Assembly: GCF_047303325.1 (NCBI RefSeq)
Contig: NZ_JBKBEX010000015.1
Location: forward strand, 53,690-117,689
Direction of reading: 5' to 3'
Source: Polaromonas sp047303325
GTDB taxonomy: Bacteria > Pseudomonadota > Gammaproteobacteria > Burkholderiales > Burkholderiaceae_C
Length of the DNA: 64,000 bases
Made by a program: the position numbers and the translations under genes. Positions 50,161-60,101 of the stretch are shown here, one piece after another; the stretch's first letter is position 1; the number at the start of each line of letters is the position of its first letter. The notes under the pieces were generated by a model. That model was not told the origin of the DNA. It worked only from the letters and a program-made list of their open reading frames with translations, and made no database searches.

Positions 50161-53100
50161 TCACGCCGCCCACTTCTTCCCTTTCATTGCATACTCTTCG
50201 ATTAACTCGTACACGTTGTCGCACTTTTGCTTGAATGTAGTGCGGTCATAGGTCGCGGGCAGATCTTCGTCCAGTACCCGTTCAATTTCTGAACGCACTT
50301 GTTTCTGGGTCTGGTTGTCTTTGTACCAGTCCTGCACCAGCACTTTGGGGTGCTCATCCAAAAGGCGCTTCAGCAAGTGCTTGGCAGCCAGTTTGACCTT
50401 CTGGGTTTCATCCTGGGACAGCGGCTCTTTTTTCAGCAGGTCGAACAACTCCAGCTCGTCTTCGGTGAGGCCTTCGCGAATATGCCGTTCAGCTTCTTCC
50501 TTCAAGGATTGAGCAAATGCAGTCAGCTCGTCGTAGTAGTTTTCAGTGGCGGTGGCGCCTGCGTTGTAGGAATTGATCACCATTTGCAGCCGTTGTGCGA
50601 AGTCAACGCGCGTACTGTTCTGCGCCATCATCTCTGCTAGCTTCTTTTGCAGAAATGCCTGCAAGTCGGCGATCTGAATGTTCTTGTACTCGGTTTGCTT
50701 GAACTCTTCGCGCAGCTTCTCCACGTTGACCTTGCTGAGGTCCCACGCCTTGCCACGCTGAACAATTTTGTAGGAGGCCTGGAATTCCTTGGCAGTGAAA
50801 GCCTCAGCGTTGTCTACAACCACGCTGGAATCCAATAACTCTTCAATCCGCTGCACGGCGCTGTCAATATCGGCCTGTTGAACAATGCTGTCTATCACCC
50901 CCCGTAGGTACTGAAAAGCCGAAACCACTCGCCCCTTTTTCTGGCTCAGTACCTCGGGTTTGCAAGCTTCATACAGCGAGGAAATTGTGTTTTCATACAC
51001 GTTGAACGACTTGCGCAGTTCCTCGCTCGCGAGCAACGTGTTGGCATAGTCGTTGAACTTCCCCAGCTTGGTAAATACATCGCCGAGCTCTAACGCCTCA
51101 CGCAGTGCCACTCCGTTTTCACGGCAGAAGACAAACCCCTGCTCAATGGCTTCTTCCAGCAGTACAAAGAGTTGCTTCTTTTCCTGTACTGGAAGTTCTT
51201 CGCCGTCGGGTCCCGCAGCGTAGTCACGCAACGCTTTCTTCATGCGCCGGAAGACGTTGTAATAGTCCACGATCTCGCCGTGGCGCTTGGTTACACCGTG
51301 GATTTCGTAGCCACTTACTCGGTTGGCCCGCGCGATGGCTTGCATGAGCGTATGCCCCTGCATAGGTTTGTCCAGGTAGAGGGTGCTGACAGTCGGTGCG
51401 TCAAAGCCAGTGAGCCACATGGCGCATACGAATACCAACTGCAATGGGTGCGCTGGATCTTTGAAGTTGTATTCGATGTCGTGGCCGTGCTCGTCCATCG
51501 CGTTCATGCGTTGGCGATGGGGCTTGATGTCTAGCTTCTTCTTTGTAAATTTGGCTTCTTCGCCCGCCTCTTCGCTGACGATCACCGCCATTGCCGCGGC
51601 AGTCATCCACTCCTTAAGCTTCTTTAGTCGCTGGCGCTCAACATCGTTTTTCGTATTGAGAATGCGTCCGTTGAGCGCTTTGATTTCAGCTTTCCACAGC
51701 GTCTGCACCTTGTCATACATGGTCACGGCAGTGAACTTGTCTACCGAGATGACAATGCCCTTGCCCAAGTAGCCACGGCGCGGGAAATGGAAGACGATGT
51801 CTTGTGCAATCTTGTCGAGGCGGTCTTCCACTTTGACAACAGCCATCTCCTGCGCAAAGCGTCTTTCGAGCTTCTCTTGCGCCTGTTCATCGAGGCTTTC
51901 GTCCTCCAGGATTTGAATAAACTCCTCGTTCAAATCGTCGTTCTGGATCAGAACCTCGGGCACCCGCTTTTCGTAGTACAGCGGTACGGTGGCGCCGTCT
52001 TCCACGCTTTGCTGGAAGTTGTACTCCGAAACGTAGCCACCAAACCAGGCATTGGTCTTGCGCTCTTTGCCTAGCAAGGGCGTGCCGGTGAAGGCCAGAA
52101 AGTTGGCATGTGGCAAACCGGCGCGCATGTTTTCGCCCAAGTCAGCGTACTGGGTCCGGTGGGCTTCATCCACGATAACCACTATGTCGTCTCGATCCGA
52201 AAGCAAGGGGTAGTTTTGCCCCTTGGGATAACGGAACTTCTGGATCAGCGTAAACACCACGCGCTTGTTCTTCCCCAGCATCTCGCGCAGCTGGGCGCTG
52301 TCCCGAGGGCGCACGTCGTCCTTCGGGGCCACCACGCCGGTATGTAGGAAGTTGCGGTAGATCTGACCATCCAGATCATCGCGGTCGGTCACCACCACAA
52401 AGGTGAAATTGCCCGTGAGCTTGCGGAAGATTTTGCGGGTGTAAAACACCATCGAGAAGCTCTTGCCTGAGCCCTGGGTATGCCAGAACACCCCCAACTT
52501 ACCGCTTAGCTCGCGGCGACGGGTGAACTGTGCGAATGCATTGTTCACGCCCAAGAACTGGTGGTTCTGAGCGATCACTTTCTGCGTTTCTCTGTAGAAC
52601 ACGCAGAAGTTCTCTACGTAATCCAGCAGACGTTCGGGCTTGAGCAAGCCCATCACGGCCCGCTCGACGCTCAGGCCGCGCTCGGCGATGTCTTTGCGGT
52701 CCAGCGGCTCTTTTTCATCGTCCACACGCAGCCAGGCGAAGAAGTGCTCCCACTGCGCGGTGAGGCTGCCCACTTTGGTATCGATGCCGTTGGACAGCAG
52801 ACACAGCGCATTGGCCACAAAGAGCTGCGGGACCTCGGCCTTGTAGGTGGTGAGGTTGTCATCAAACGCGGCCCGCAGCTTGACGTTGCTGTTCTTTAGC
52901 TCGATGAAGACCAGGGGTAAGCCGTTCACGTACAACAGCAGGTCGGGGCGGCGGTGGCCATGCTCGCCGCGTATCCACAACTGGCTGACCACCAGGTAGT
53001 CGTTATGACCCGCTTTAGGGTCAGGCTCGTCAAAGTGGATGACGCGCAGGCGCTCGGTAACAGTTTGGCCTGCCTGAGGTCCGGCTTCAGGCTTGTAGGT

Positions 53101-53427
53101 GACGGGAACGCCATCGCGAATCAGGGCGTCCATCTCGCGATTTGCGGCGGCAAGGGTCATAGCCGTGCGAGGCTTCAGCAACTGGGCCATGGCCTGATCG
53201 ACGGCTTGGGTGGGGGCCTGCGGGTTGAGCCGCTCAACGGCGGTACGCAAGCGGGAGGCTAGGATGACTTCGCGCTTATCGGCGCGGCCCGAGCCATCGT
53301 TGAGGTCATCAGCTTGGGCTGTGTAGCAATTCAGCACATTGAAGCCACACAGGTGCTGTAGGCGCTGGATCAAACCCTGTTCGATGTCATCTTCTGAAAT
53401 GAAGTTCTTTGCCACCGTGCCTCCCAT
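50161..53427 (-). CDS. hsdR: Type I restriction endonuclease subunit R (HsdR)
   Basis: This 1088-residue motor and nuclease subunit carries the D-ExK nuclease site early: Asp162 in RRPDLLLYVNGLPLVFIELKNSN, with Glu176 and Lys178. The helicase P-loop TQGSGKS is at 317-323, DEAHR follows near 425, and MWLTGFDAPTVSTLYLDKP with ANRVSG covers the later motifs. It translocates and cuts DNA when the target site is unmethylated. It starts 13 bp below hsdS. No frameshift or stop interrupts it, so it should be functional. Confidence 0.95.
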   Translation of the reverse strand: MGGTVAKNFISEDDIEQGLIQRLQHLCGFNVLNCYTAQADDLNDGSGRADKREVILASRLRTAVERLNPQAPTQAVDQAMAQLLKPRTAMTLAAANREMDALIRDGVPVTYKPEAGPQAGQTVTERLRVIHFDEPDPKAGHNDYLVVSQLWIRGEHGHRRPDLLLYVNGLPLVFIELKNSNVKLRAAFDDNLTTYKAEVPQLFVANALCLLSNGIDTKVGSLTAQWEHFFAWLRVDDEKEPLDRKDIAERGLSVERAVMGLLKPERLLDYVENFCVFYRETQKVIAQNHQFLGVNNAFAQFTRRRELSGKLGVFWHTQGSGKSFSMVFYTRKIFRKLTGNFTFVVVTDRDDLDGQIYRNFLHTGVVAPKDDVRPRDSAQLREMLGKNKRVVFTLIQKFRYPKGQNYPLLSDRDDIVVIVDEAHRTQYADLGENMRAGLPHANFLAFTGTPLLGKERKTNAWFGGYVSEYNFQQSVEDGATVPLYYEKRVPEVLIQNDDLNEEFIQILEDESLDEQAQEKLERRFAQEMAVVKVEDRLDKIAQDIVFHFPRRGYLGKGIVISVDKFTAVTMYDKVQTLWKAEIKALNGRILNTKNDVERQRLKKLKEWMTAAAMAVIVSEEAGEEAKFTKKKLDIKPHRQRMNAMDEHGHDIEYNFKDPAHPLQLVFVCAMWLTGFDAPTVSTLYLDKPMQGHTLMQAIARANRVSGYEIHGVTKRHGEIVDYYNVFRRMKKALRDYAAGPDGEELPVQEKKQLFVLLEEAIEQGFVFCRENGVALREALELGDVFTKLGKFNDYANTLLASEELRKSFNVYENTISSLYEACKPEVLSQKKGRVVSAFQYLRGVIDSIVQQADIDSAVQRIEELLDSSVVVDNAEAFTAKEFQASYKIVQRGKAWDLSKVNVEKLREEFKQTEYKNIQIADLQAFLQKKLAEMMAQNSTRVDFAQRLQMVINSYNAGATATENYYDELTAFAQSLKEEAERHIREGLTEDELELFDLLKKEPLSQDETQKVKLAAKHLLKRLLDEHPKVLVQDWYKDNQTQKQVRSEIERVLDEDLPATYDRTTFKQKCDNVYELIEEYAMKGKKWAA

Positions 53428-53440
53428 GTGTTGCGGAACC

Positions 53441-54655
53441 TCAGACCGCCTTGGCCAATTCCGCCTTCATGCTGGGCGGATACTGAATATCGAGGTGATC
53501 GAGGCGTAGTTTGGCGGAGATCAGTCGGGGTAACAATGAGTCACGCTGCAGCCTTAGCTTGGCCGATATCTGTTTTAGTGCTTGAGCCTGCTGATAAAGG
53601 GGTTCATGAAGGCGGTTGAACTCTGTCAGGGCCCCCTCGTCCAGGGGCACTGGCACAAGCATTCGATTGATGAAGTCTTTGTTCGCGTGAGGTATTGCGG
53701 ATCCAGTGTTGTTCCACTTGATCGCATCCTCCATTTGACGCAGGTATTGATAAATGATCCCGCGGTGCTCTGGCGCAGTTCGAATAACCGCAGCTGTTGA
53801 AGCAACAACACCGGCAGGGCCGCGAAAAACTAATCCAGACCGTGCCCCATCCATCAACATCAAAACCTCTCCAGCATTCGATATAACGCTTCGATTACTC
53901 AAAACCCATTCACTGGCTGGCGCTCCATCCAATACATCTGCCGTTAGGTAAGGCAACCAATCTTCATTCGGAGAGGTGCGGAGTTCGGGGGGATTTTTTC
54001 CTTTTTCGAATCGACCTAGCTCATCAAATCGAAGTAGCTTATGGCCAGCTCGACCAGATCTTTTCCGAGAGAACCACTCGCGGTAGATCTCCTCAGCCAT
54101 GTGCTCCAGCAAGGCGATGCGGCGCTGGTTGTTGGCGATCAGGTCGTCATAGCTTGATAACAGTGCAGCGATGGATTCCTGCTCTTGTCGCGGTGGCACC
54201 GGAACTTCCAAATTGCCAAGCAAGCCTTGGTTGAGGTTGTTGATGTTCGTACCGCCACCACCTCCGCTGAGTGTCTTTCGGATGATGTCCGACTTAAAGA
54301 CGTGCGAGTAGAACCGCGTACACACCGAAGCCTCTGGCAGAAAGCGAAGCCGGATGGTGAAACCTGAATGCGACAACGGCTCAGGCATGTCCTTGATCAA
54401 TAGACTCCGCCCGATCAGCTCACGGTTGCCATTTGACCGGACAAAGAGGATGTCACCCTCTGCTAAAAGGTCAGCATCTCGAACGATGCCCTGAGGGTTC
54501 ACCTCATCGAGTGAGCCGTAGTCGGGAAATGACCGGTCACCAAAATCTGAAACGCCAATGATTTTTAGACCCTTGCCCCAACTGGTTCCTGGGAAGTTCA
54601 AGCCGTTCTTAAAGTCAGCAAGCGTCCCTAAACGCACCGTCGGCCACTTCATCAC
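53441..54655 (-). CDS. hsdS: Type I restriction specificity subunit S (HsdS)
   Basis: This 404-residue subunit has two target-recognition domains (residues ~1-150 and ~205-350) separated by a conserved helix (PRQEQESIAALLSSYDDLIANNQRRIALLEHMAEEIYREWF) and closed by a second helix (LYQQAQALKQISAKLRLQRDSLLPRLISAKLRL). It determines the bipartite DNA sequence recognised. Its ATG overlaps the hsdM stop by 4 bp. The recognition sequence cannot be read from the protein. Confidence 0.93.
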   Translation of the reverse strand: MMKWPTVRLGTLADFKNGLNFPGTSWGKGLKIIGVSDFGDRSFPDYGSLDEVNPQGIVRDADLLAEGDILFVRSNGNRELIGRSLLIKDMPEPLSHSGFTIRLRFLPEASVCTRFYSHVFKSDIIRKTLSGGGGGTNINNLNQGLLGNLEVPVPPRQEQESIAALLSSYDDLIANNQRRIALLEHMAEEIYREWFSRKRSGRAGHKLLRFDELGRFEKGKNPPELRTSPNEDWLPYLTADVLDGAPASEWVLSNRSVISNAGEVLMLMDGARSGLVFRGPAGVVASTAAVIRTAPEHRGIIYQYLRQMEDAIKWNNTGSAIPHANKDFINRMLVPVPLDEGALTEFNRLHEPLYQQAQALKQISAKLRLQRDSLLPRLISAKLRLDHLDIQYPPSMKAELAKAV

Positions 54656-56760
54656 AGAGCCTCCAAAAGGACACTCAAGTTGCCTTGAATGATCTTTGCC
54701 AAGACGTCGGACTCTTTGTTCAACGCATCTAGTTCTGATGCTTGTTCTGCGAGTTGATTGAGGAAGTCCGTTTCTGTCTTTCCGTCTTCCTCAATCACCA
54801 CCCCCACATACCGCCCAGAATTAAGCGACCAATCCTGCTCCCGCATCTCCTCGCGACTGGCCAACTTGCAAAGCCCCGTCACGTCTTGGTAAGTGGCCTT
54901 GGGGAAACGCTCTTGCAACCAGCTCACATGTTGGTAATACAGTTCGGCAGCTTTCAGCTCATCGTGTAGAGCCTGCACAGCCTCTTTCACGGCCTTTGTC
55001 TGGCGGTTGGCCGTGGCGCGCTTGCCCTCTGCCTTGGCGGCATCGGCCTTGCGCTTGTCCATCTCGCGAATGGCCTTGTCCAGCGCCTTCACGGCGGCGT
55101 GCAGACCATCGAAGAAGGGGGTAAAGGTTAGTCGCAGCGCTTGCTGGGCTTTATTGCGACCGTCGATGGTGTGTTTCTGACCTTTGGCCCTACCGTGCTG
55201 TGCCTGCGCTTGCTTCAGCTTGACCAGTTGATCCCACTGAACCTCCAGCGAGGTAATGGCTTGGCGTGCGGCTTTCGCTGCCTTCTTGTCGGCCTCTTCG
55301 GTCACCACTGCGAGCAAATGCTCGCTCAAGCCAGGCAGGTGGTCGGCCGCTTCGTGCAGTTGGGCCATTCCCTGATGCAGATAACGGTCCACCAGATCCA
55401 CAAACTCCTGGCGGCGACCCTTGTGCAAGCGCGGGATGATGGCGATGTTCTGGATCTGCTCGTCCGTCAACTCGCGGTGCGCCCGGTCGACTTGAGTGAA
55501 GATGTTGCGGGCGTCGATGAACAGCACCTTGTCATCCTCTTTCCCCTTGTCAAAGAACCATAGCGTGGCAGGCAGTGTGACGGTGTAGAACAGGTTGGAC
55601 GGCAGCGTGAGCATGCCGTAGATCAGGTTCTGCTCGATTAACGTCTGGCGGATGTCGGCTTCAGAGTTGCGCGCATCCGAAGCAGAGTTGGCCATGACTA
55701 GCGCGGCACGCCCACCTGGTTTGAGCGAGGTGGCGAAGAGGTTGATCCACAGGTAGTTGGCATTGGGCACTGTTTCGACGGCCTTTTCCTTGCCGTCTTT
55801 GCTGCCAGCCTTGGCCTTGGACTTGTTGCGCGGTACGCCGTAGGTGTTGAAGCGCTTGTCCTTCTCTACGGCCTCGAGCGTCACGTCGTCCACATTGAAA
55901 GGTGGATTTGCCATCACGTAGTCGAATGCGCCGAAGGCGTTGAAAGGGTCTTCGTAATAGGTGTTGGCTTGCTTGATGTCGCCGCGCAGGTTATTTACCG
56001 CCAGGTTCATCTTGGCCAGCTTGACGGTTTCCAGCGTTTTCTCGGTACCACACACAAACACGTCCAGGTCGGCGGCCTTGTCGGTCTGGTGTTGCAAGAT
56101 GAACTCACCCGACTGCACAAACATGCCGCCCGAGCCGCAAGCAGGGTCGTAGACCTTGCCTCCATGGGGCTCGATGATCTCGGTCATTAGCTTGACGACG
56201 GAGCGCGGGGTGAAGAATTCGCCACCACCCTGGCCCTCGCTGAGGGCGAAGTTGGCGAGGAAGTATTCATAAATCTGCCCGAACACATCGCCCGATGCAT
56301 CAACTGGAATATCCGAAAACAGCTTGAGTAGATCCTTGGGGATGTGCTTGTTTTTGTCGCTTCGGGTGAAGCGGTCGTATTCCTCTTGGGGCAAGACGCC
56401 CCGTAACTCGGGCTTGCTCTTCTCGATGCTGACCATCGCACGGCGAATGGCCTTGGCGATGTCTTCCTTCTCAGGCAGCTTCAGCAAGTAGTCGTATTGG
56501 GCGTAATCTTTCAGGAAGAAGCCGCATTTTTCGATGGCGATCTCTTCCAGCGTCTTTTCGCGGCGAGTGCCTTTGAGCTTGTTGTAAGCCTGCAGGATGG
56601 CGTCTTCGTGCTGGCGGTACTTGTTGTCCGCGAATTTCAGGAAGATCAGGCCCAGCACGGGGGTGCTGTATTCGCTGGCCTTGAGGTCGGAGTTGGCACG
56701 CAGCTTGTCGGCGGCACTCCAGAGGTCTTTTTCTAGTTTTTTGAGCTGGTCTCTGTTCAT
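54652..56760 (-). CDS. hsdM: Type I DNA methyltransferase subunit M (HsdM), extended
   Basis: This 702-residue N6-adenine methyltransferase starts at ATG 56758-56760 (MNRDQLKKLEKDLWSAADKLRANSDL). An upstream ATG at 56802 would add 14 unconserved residues. Motif I DPACGSGGMF begins at Asp205 and the catalytic NPPF is at 285-288. It is longer than the usual ~500-550. The extra length is a charged, Lys/Ala-rich coiled-coil region at about 490-600 before the standard C-terminus (WSLNSGRYVGV). It modifies host sites and, with HsdS, guides HsdR. Confidence 0.94.
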   Translation of the reverse strand: MNRDQLKKLEKDLWSAADKLRANSDLKASEYSTPVLGLIFLKFADNKYRQHEDAILQAYNKLKGTRREKTLEEIAIEKCGFFLKDYAQYDYLLKLPEKEDIAKAIRRAMVSIEKSKPELRGVLPQEEYDRFTRSDKNKHIPKDLLKLFSDIPVDASGDVFGQIYEYFLANFALSEGQGGGEFFTPRSVVKLMTEIIEPHGGKVYDPACGSGGMFVQSGEFILQHQTDKAADLDVFVCGTEKTLETVKLAKMNLAVNNLRGDIKQANTYYEDPFNAFGAFDYVMANPPFNVDDVTLEAVEKDKRFNTYGVPRNKSKAKAGSKDGKEKAVETVPNANYLWINLFATSLKPGGRAALVMANSASDARNSEADIRQTLIEQNLIYGMLTLPSNLFYTVTLPATLWFFDKGKEDDKVLFIDARNIFTQVDRAHRELTDEQIQNIAIIPRLHKGRRQEFVDLVDRYLHQGMAQLHEAADHLPGLSEHLLAVVTEEADKKAAKAARQAITSLEVQWDQLVKLKQAQAQHGRAKGQKHTIDGRNKAQQALRLTFTPFFDGLHAAVKALDKAIREMDKRKADAAKAEGKRATANRQTKAVKEAVQALHDELKAAELYYQHVSWLQERFPKATYQDVTGLCKLASREEMREQDWSLNSGRYVGVVIEEDGKTETDFLNQLAEQASELDALNKESDVLAKIIQGNLSVLLEAL

Positions 56761-56832
56761 GCGTCCAATGGTAACGGACGAGGCTTGAGAATTTGGGTAC
56801 ATCCCGATGGAACGACGCCTGAACTATAAATA

Positions 56833-56867
56833 ACAAAGCCCGCCAAATTTTCACTGGCGGGCTTTGT
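56833..56867. terminator. Terminator of argG
   Basis: ACAAAGCCCGCCA pairs perfectly over 13 bp with TGGCGGGCTTTGT around a 9-base loop. It lies 20 bp past the argG stop. The hsdM promoter must be squeezed between this hairpin and the hsdM start; TATAGT on the coding strand near 56824-56829 is a possible -10 box. Confidence 0.88.
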
Positions 56868-56886
56868 ATTTAGTGGTAGAGCCGGC

Positions 56887-58215
56887 TTACTTACCTAGCT
56901 TCAAAAAATCATCCCCCTTACCCAACTCCAGCAACCCAGCACCGGAATAAATCCCCAACTTCGCCCGCGTATCCGTAATGTCCAGGTTGCGCATCGTCAG
57001 CTGGCCTATGCGGTCGGCCGGCGAGAAGGGCGCGTCTTCCACCTTCTCCATGCTCAGGCGTTCGGGCGCGTAGGTCAGGTTGGCCGAGACGGTGTTCAGG
57101 ATGGAATAGTCGTTGCCGCGGCGCAGCTCGACCGTGACTTCGCCGGTGATGGCGCTGGCCACCCAGCGCTGGGCGGTTTCGCGCAGCATGATGGCTTGTG
57201 GGTCGAACCAGCGGCCCTGGTAGAGCAGGCGGCCCAGCTTGCGGCCGTTGTCGCGGTACTGCTCAATCGTGTCTTCGTTGTGGATGCCGGTGACCAGGCG
57301 CTCGTAGGCGATGAAGAGCAGCGCCAGGCCGGGGGCTTCGTAAATGCCGCGGCTCTTGGCTTCGATGATGCGGTTTTCGATCTGGTCGCTCATGCCCAGG
57401 CCGTGGCGGCCGCCTATGCGGTTGGCTTCCAGGATCAGCTCGACCATGCTGGGGAAGGTCTTGCCGTTCAGCGCCACGGGCCGGCCTTCTTCAAAACGCA
57501 CGGTGACTTCCTCGCGCTTGACTTCGACTTCGTCTTTCCAGAAGGCCACGCCCATGATGGGGTTGACGATCTTCATGCCGGTGGAGAGCTCTTCCAGGTC
57601 TTTGGCCTCGTGCGTGGCGCCGAGCATGTTGGAGTCGGTGGAGTAGGCTTTTTCGGCCGACATCTTGTAGCCGAAGCCGGCCTTGGTCATAAAGGCCGAC
57701 ATTTCGGCGCGGCCGCCGAGTTCGTCGATGAAGAGCTGGTCCAGCCAGGGCTTGTAGATTTTCAGGCCCGGGTTGGTCAGCAGGCCGTAGCGGTAAAAAC
57801 GCTCGATGTCGTTGCCCTTGAAGGTGCTGCCGTCGCCCCAGATGTTGACGTCGTCGTCTTTCATGGCCGACACGAGCATGGTGCCGGTCACGGCGCGGCC
57901 CAGTGGCGTGGTGTTGAAGTAGGTCACGCCCGCGGTGGTGATGTGGAAGGCGCCGCTTTGCAGGGCGGCAATGCCTTCGGCCGCCAGCTGGCTGCGGCAG
58001 TCGATCAGCCGGGCTTTTTCGGCGCCGTACTGCATGGCCTTGCGTGGGATCTCGTCGTAATCGGGCTCGTCGGGCTGGCCCAGGTTGGCGGTGTAGGCGT
58101 AGGGGATCGCACCCTTGAGCTTCATCCAGTGCAAGGCGGCGCTGGTGTCGAGTCCGCCGGAAAAGGCGATGCCGACTTTCTGGCCGGCGGGAAGGTTCTG
58201 GAGTATGGTGGCCAT
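56887..58215 (-). CDS. argG: Argininosuccinate synthase
   Basis: This 442-residue enzyme joins citrulline and aspartate in arginine synthesis. It has the ATP pyrophosphatase P-loop FSGGLDTSAALHWM near residue 18, then NIWGDGSTFKGNDIERFYRYG and EGRPVALNGKTFPSMVELI. Length and sequence match the long E. coli-type ArgG. ATG 58213-58215 begins MATILQNLPAGQKVGIAF. The ppnP gene lies 48 bp upstream on the same strand. Confidence 0.96.
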   Translation of the reverse strand: MATILQNLPAGQKVGIAFSGGLDTSAALHWMKLKGAIPYAYTANLGQPDEPDYDEIPRKAMQYGAEKARLIDCRSQLAAEGIAALQSGAFHITTAGVTYFNTTPLGRAVTGTMLVSAMKDDDVNIWGDGSTFKGNDIERFYRYGLLTNPGLKIYKPWLDQLFIDELGGRAEMSAFMTKAGFGYKMSAEKAYSTDSNMLGATHEAKDLEELSTGMKIVNPIMGVAFWKDEVEVKREEVTVRFEEGRPVALNGKTFPSMVELILEANRIGGRHGLGMSDQIENRIIEAKSRGIYEAPGLALLFIAYERLVTGIHNEDTIEQYRDNGRKLGRLLYQGRWFDPQAIMLRETAQRWVASAITGEVTVELRRGNDYSILNTVSANLTYAPERLSMEKVEDAPFSPADRIGQLTMRNLDITDTRAKLGIYSGAGLLELGKGDDFLKLGK

Positions 58216-58263
58216 GAGGGGTCCTGGGGATGGATGCTGGGAAGAGTGTGCTGGAAGAAGGGA

Positions 58264-58590
58264 TCAGCCGAAGTGGCAGATGTAGTGGTAGGCCGCTTCG
58301 CCGGCGGCGACGCGGATGTCGAACTTGGCGTTGCCGGGGACGCTGAATTTTTCGCCGGCCGAGGATTTGACCCAGCTGTCGCTGCCGGCCAGCTTGTATT
58401 CGCAGGCGCCGGCCACGCATTCCATGACCTCGGGCGCGCCGGTGTTGAAGGTCAGGGTGGCCGGCAGGATCACGCCCACCGATTTTTTGCTGCCGTCGGC
58501 GAAGGTGATGCCGTGGCTCACGCATTTGCCGTCAAAGTAGACGTTGGCCTGGGTGCTGACGCTGACGTTGTCGATTTTTTCGGTGGGCAT
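58264..58590 (-). CDS. ppnP: Pyrimidine/purine nucleoside phosphorylase PpnP (DUF1255)
   Basis: This 108-residue cupin-fold enzyme starts at ATG 58588-58590 (MPTEKIDNVSVSTQANVYFDGKCVSH). The family pattern continues with TFADGSKKSVGVILPATLTFNTGAPEVMECVAG and ends YHYICHFG. It splits nucleosides with phosphate in salvage. The longer upstream frame to 58737 is not conserved and overlaps the sigma-factor gene region. Confidence 0.9.
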   Translation of the reverse strand: MPTEKIDNVSVSTQANVYFDGKCVSHGITFADGSKKSVGVILPATLTFNTGAPEVMECVAGACEYKLAGSDSWVKSSAGEKFSVPGNAKFDIRVAAGEAAYHYICHFG

Positions 58591-58726
58591 GGAGAGGAGC
58601 TGAAAAGGTGGGAAAGGGCGGAAAAAGGGCGGGAAAACCATTGATTTTAGGTCACGACTGGCCCTGGGCCGTGCCAGCTTTGAATCCACCCGGCCCTCTA
58701 TCGCGTACCCCCATGAATAACCCAGA

Positions 58727-59311
58727 ATGTTGTCCATGAAATCAGAAAGCCCGGATCTTCAATTGATTGCCCTGATCGACCGTGTGGCCGGGGCCGATGA
58801 AAAGGCCCTGCGCGAGCTCTACGACCTGAGCTCTTCCAAGCTTTACGGTGTCGCACTGCGTGTGGTGGGCAAGCGCGAATGGGCCGAAGACGTGCTGCAG
58901 GAGGCTTTTTTGACCATCTGGCGCATTGCCGGGGACTACAAGGCCACACTTTCGCCACCCATGGCCTGGATGGGGCTGATTGTTCGCAGCCGCGGCCTGG
59001 ACTTCCTGCGCCGCCGCGCCTCCGACCGGGCCGACCAGATGCAGGAGCTGGACGACGTGCTCACAGACACCGTGGCGGGTGACTCGCCCAACCCCATGGA
59101 CACGACACAGGCCAGCGAACAGGCCTGGGCCCTGCACCAGTGCCTGGCCCGGCTGGAGCAAAAGCAGCGTGAGGTGGTGAGCCTGGCCTATTTGCGCGAC
59201 CTGAGCCACAGCGAGCTGGCCGAGCAATTGAAGCTGCCGCTGGGCACAGTGAAAACATGGATACGGCGCGGCCTCGAACAGCTCCGCGGCTGCATGGCGA
59301 GGTTTGCATGA
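58727..59311 (+). CDS. ECF-type RNA polymerase sigma factor (SigK-like)
   Basis: This 194-residue sigma factor has region 2 (LRELYDLSSSKLYGVALRVVGKREWAEDVLQEAFLTIW) and region 4 (LARLEQKQREVVSLAYLRDLSHSELAEQLKLPLGTVKTWIRRGLEQLR). The order and the downstream transmembrane anti-sigma resemble the SigK/RskA system of stress response. ATG 58736 is an alternative start. Its stop overlaps the anti-sigma start by 4 bp. Confidence 0.93.
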   Translation: MLSMKSESPDLQLIALIDRVAGADEKALRELYDLSSSKLYGVALRVVGKREWAEDVLQEAFLTIWRIAGDYKATLSPPMAWMGLIVRSRGLDFLRRRASDRADQMQELDDVLTDTVAGDSPNPMDTTQASEQAWALHQCLARLEQKQREVVSLAYLRDLSHSELAEQLKLPLGTVKTWIRRGLEQLRGCMARFA

Positions 59312-60081
59312 ACATCCAGAACAACCCCGCCCTGATGGAGCAACTCGCGGCCAGCTATGCGCTGGGCACTTTGCGCGGCGGCGCGCGCCGCCGTTTTGAG
59401 GCGCTGGCGCGCGACAACGCTACCCTGCGCGCGGCGGCGCTGGTCTGGCAAAGCCGGCTGGCTTCCGTGGCCGAACTGCAGCCGCAGGCGGCGCCCAGCC
59501 CGGCGGTCTGGACGCGCATTGAAAACCTTGTCAGGGCAGACAAGGAGGCGCGCGCCATGCAGGCCGCGCGCGGTGCCGCGCCGGCGGCGGGCGGCTGGTG
59601 GGCCAGCCTGGGCCTGTGGCGCGGTGCGAGTGCCGCGGGCGCCCTGGCGGCGGTGCTGGCCGTTGTGGTTGGGCTTAACGTCAATTCGCGGCTGAGCGGG
59701 CAGGTTGGCGAGCTGTCGGCCAAATTGACGGCCACGCCGGAGATCGAGTACGTGGCTGTGCTGACGGACGACAAGGCCGCGGCCTCGCTGTTGGTGACTT
59801 TTGACCCGAAAAACAAGACGCTGGTGCTCAAGCGCGTGGGCGGCTTCCGCGAGCAGGCCGACAAGTCACTGGAGTTGTGGGCCTTGCCGCCCGGTGTGGC
59901 GCCCAAATCGCTGGGTGTGCTCAATGCCGACCCGGTGGTTCGTCTGACCGCCGCGGGCACCGACATGCGGCAGGTGCCGACACTGGCGATCACACTGGAG
60001 CCCAAGGGCGGCGTGCCGCCGGGCAGCGGGCCGACCGGGCCGGTGCTGTTCAAGGGCGCGCTTATCGAAACGCCGAAGTAG
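59308..60081 (+). CDS. Transmembrane anti-sigma factor (RskA-like)
   Basis: This 257-residue protein starts at ATG 59308, overlapping the sigma-factor stop. The N-terminal cytoplasmic part (LMEQLAASYALGTLRGGARRRFEALARDNATL) is the sigma-binding domain. A single membrane helix is at about 103-123. The periplasmic RskA domain contains KNKTLVLKRVGGF and LELWALPPGVAPKSLGVL. It should hold the sigma factor inactive until an envelope signal releases it. The coupling ensures equal synthesis. Confidence 0.93.
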   Translation: MNIQNNPALMEQLAASYALGTLRGGARRRFEALARDNATLRAAALVWQSRLASVAELQPQAAPSPAVWTRIENLVRADKEARAMQAARGAAPAAGGWWASLGLWRGASAAGALAAVLAVVVGLNVNSRLSGQVGELSAKLTATPEIEYVAVLTDDKAAASLLVTFDPKNKTLVLKRVGGFREQADKSLELWALPPGVAPKSLGVLNADPVVRLTAAGTDMRQVPTLAITLEPKGGVPPGSGPTGPVLFKGALIETPK

Positions 60082-60101
60082 GGCGGTTACAGGCGGGCCA
60101 C

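Noticed and set aside
53499..53570. Repeated ISAKLRL in HsdS as a recombination site
   Set aside because: The DNA behind the two copies differs at many positions, and the second copy matches the normal C-terminal pattern of HsdS, so chance is more likely.
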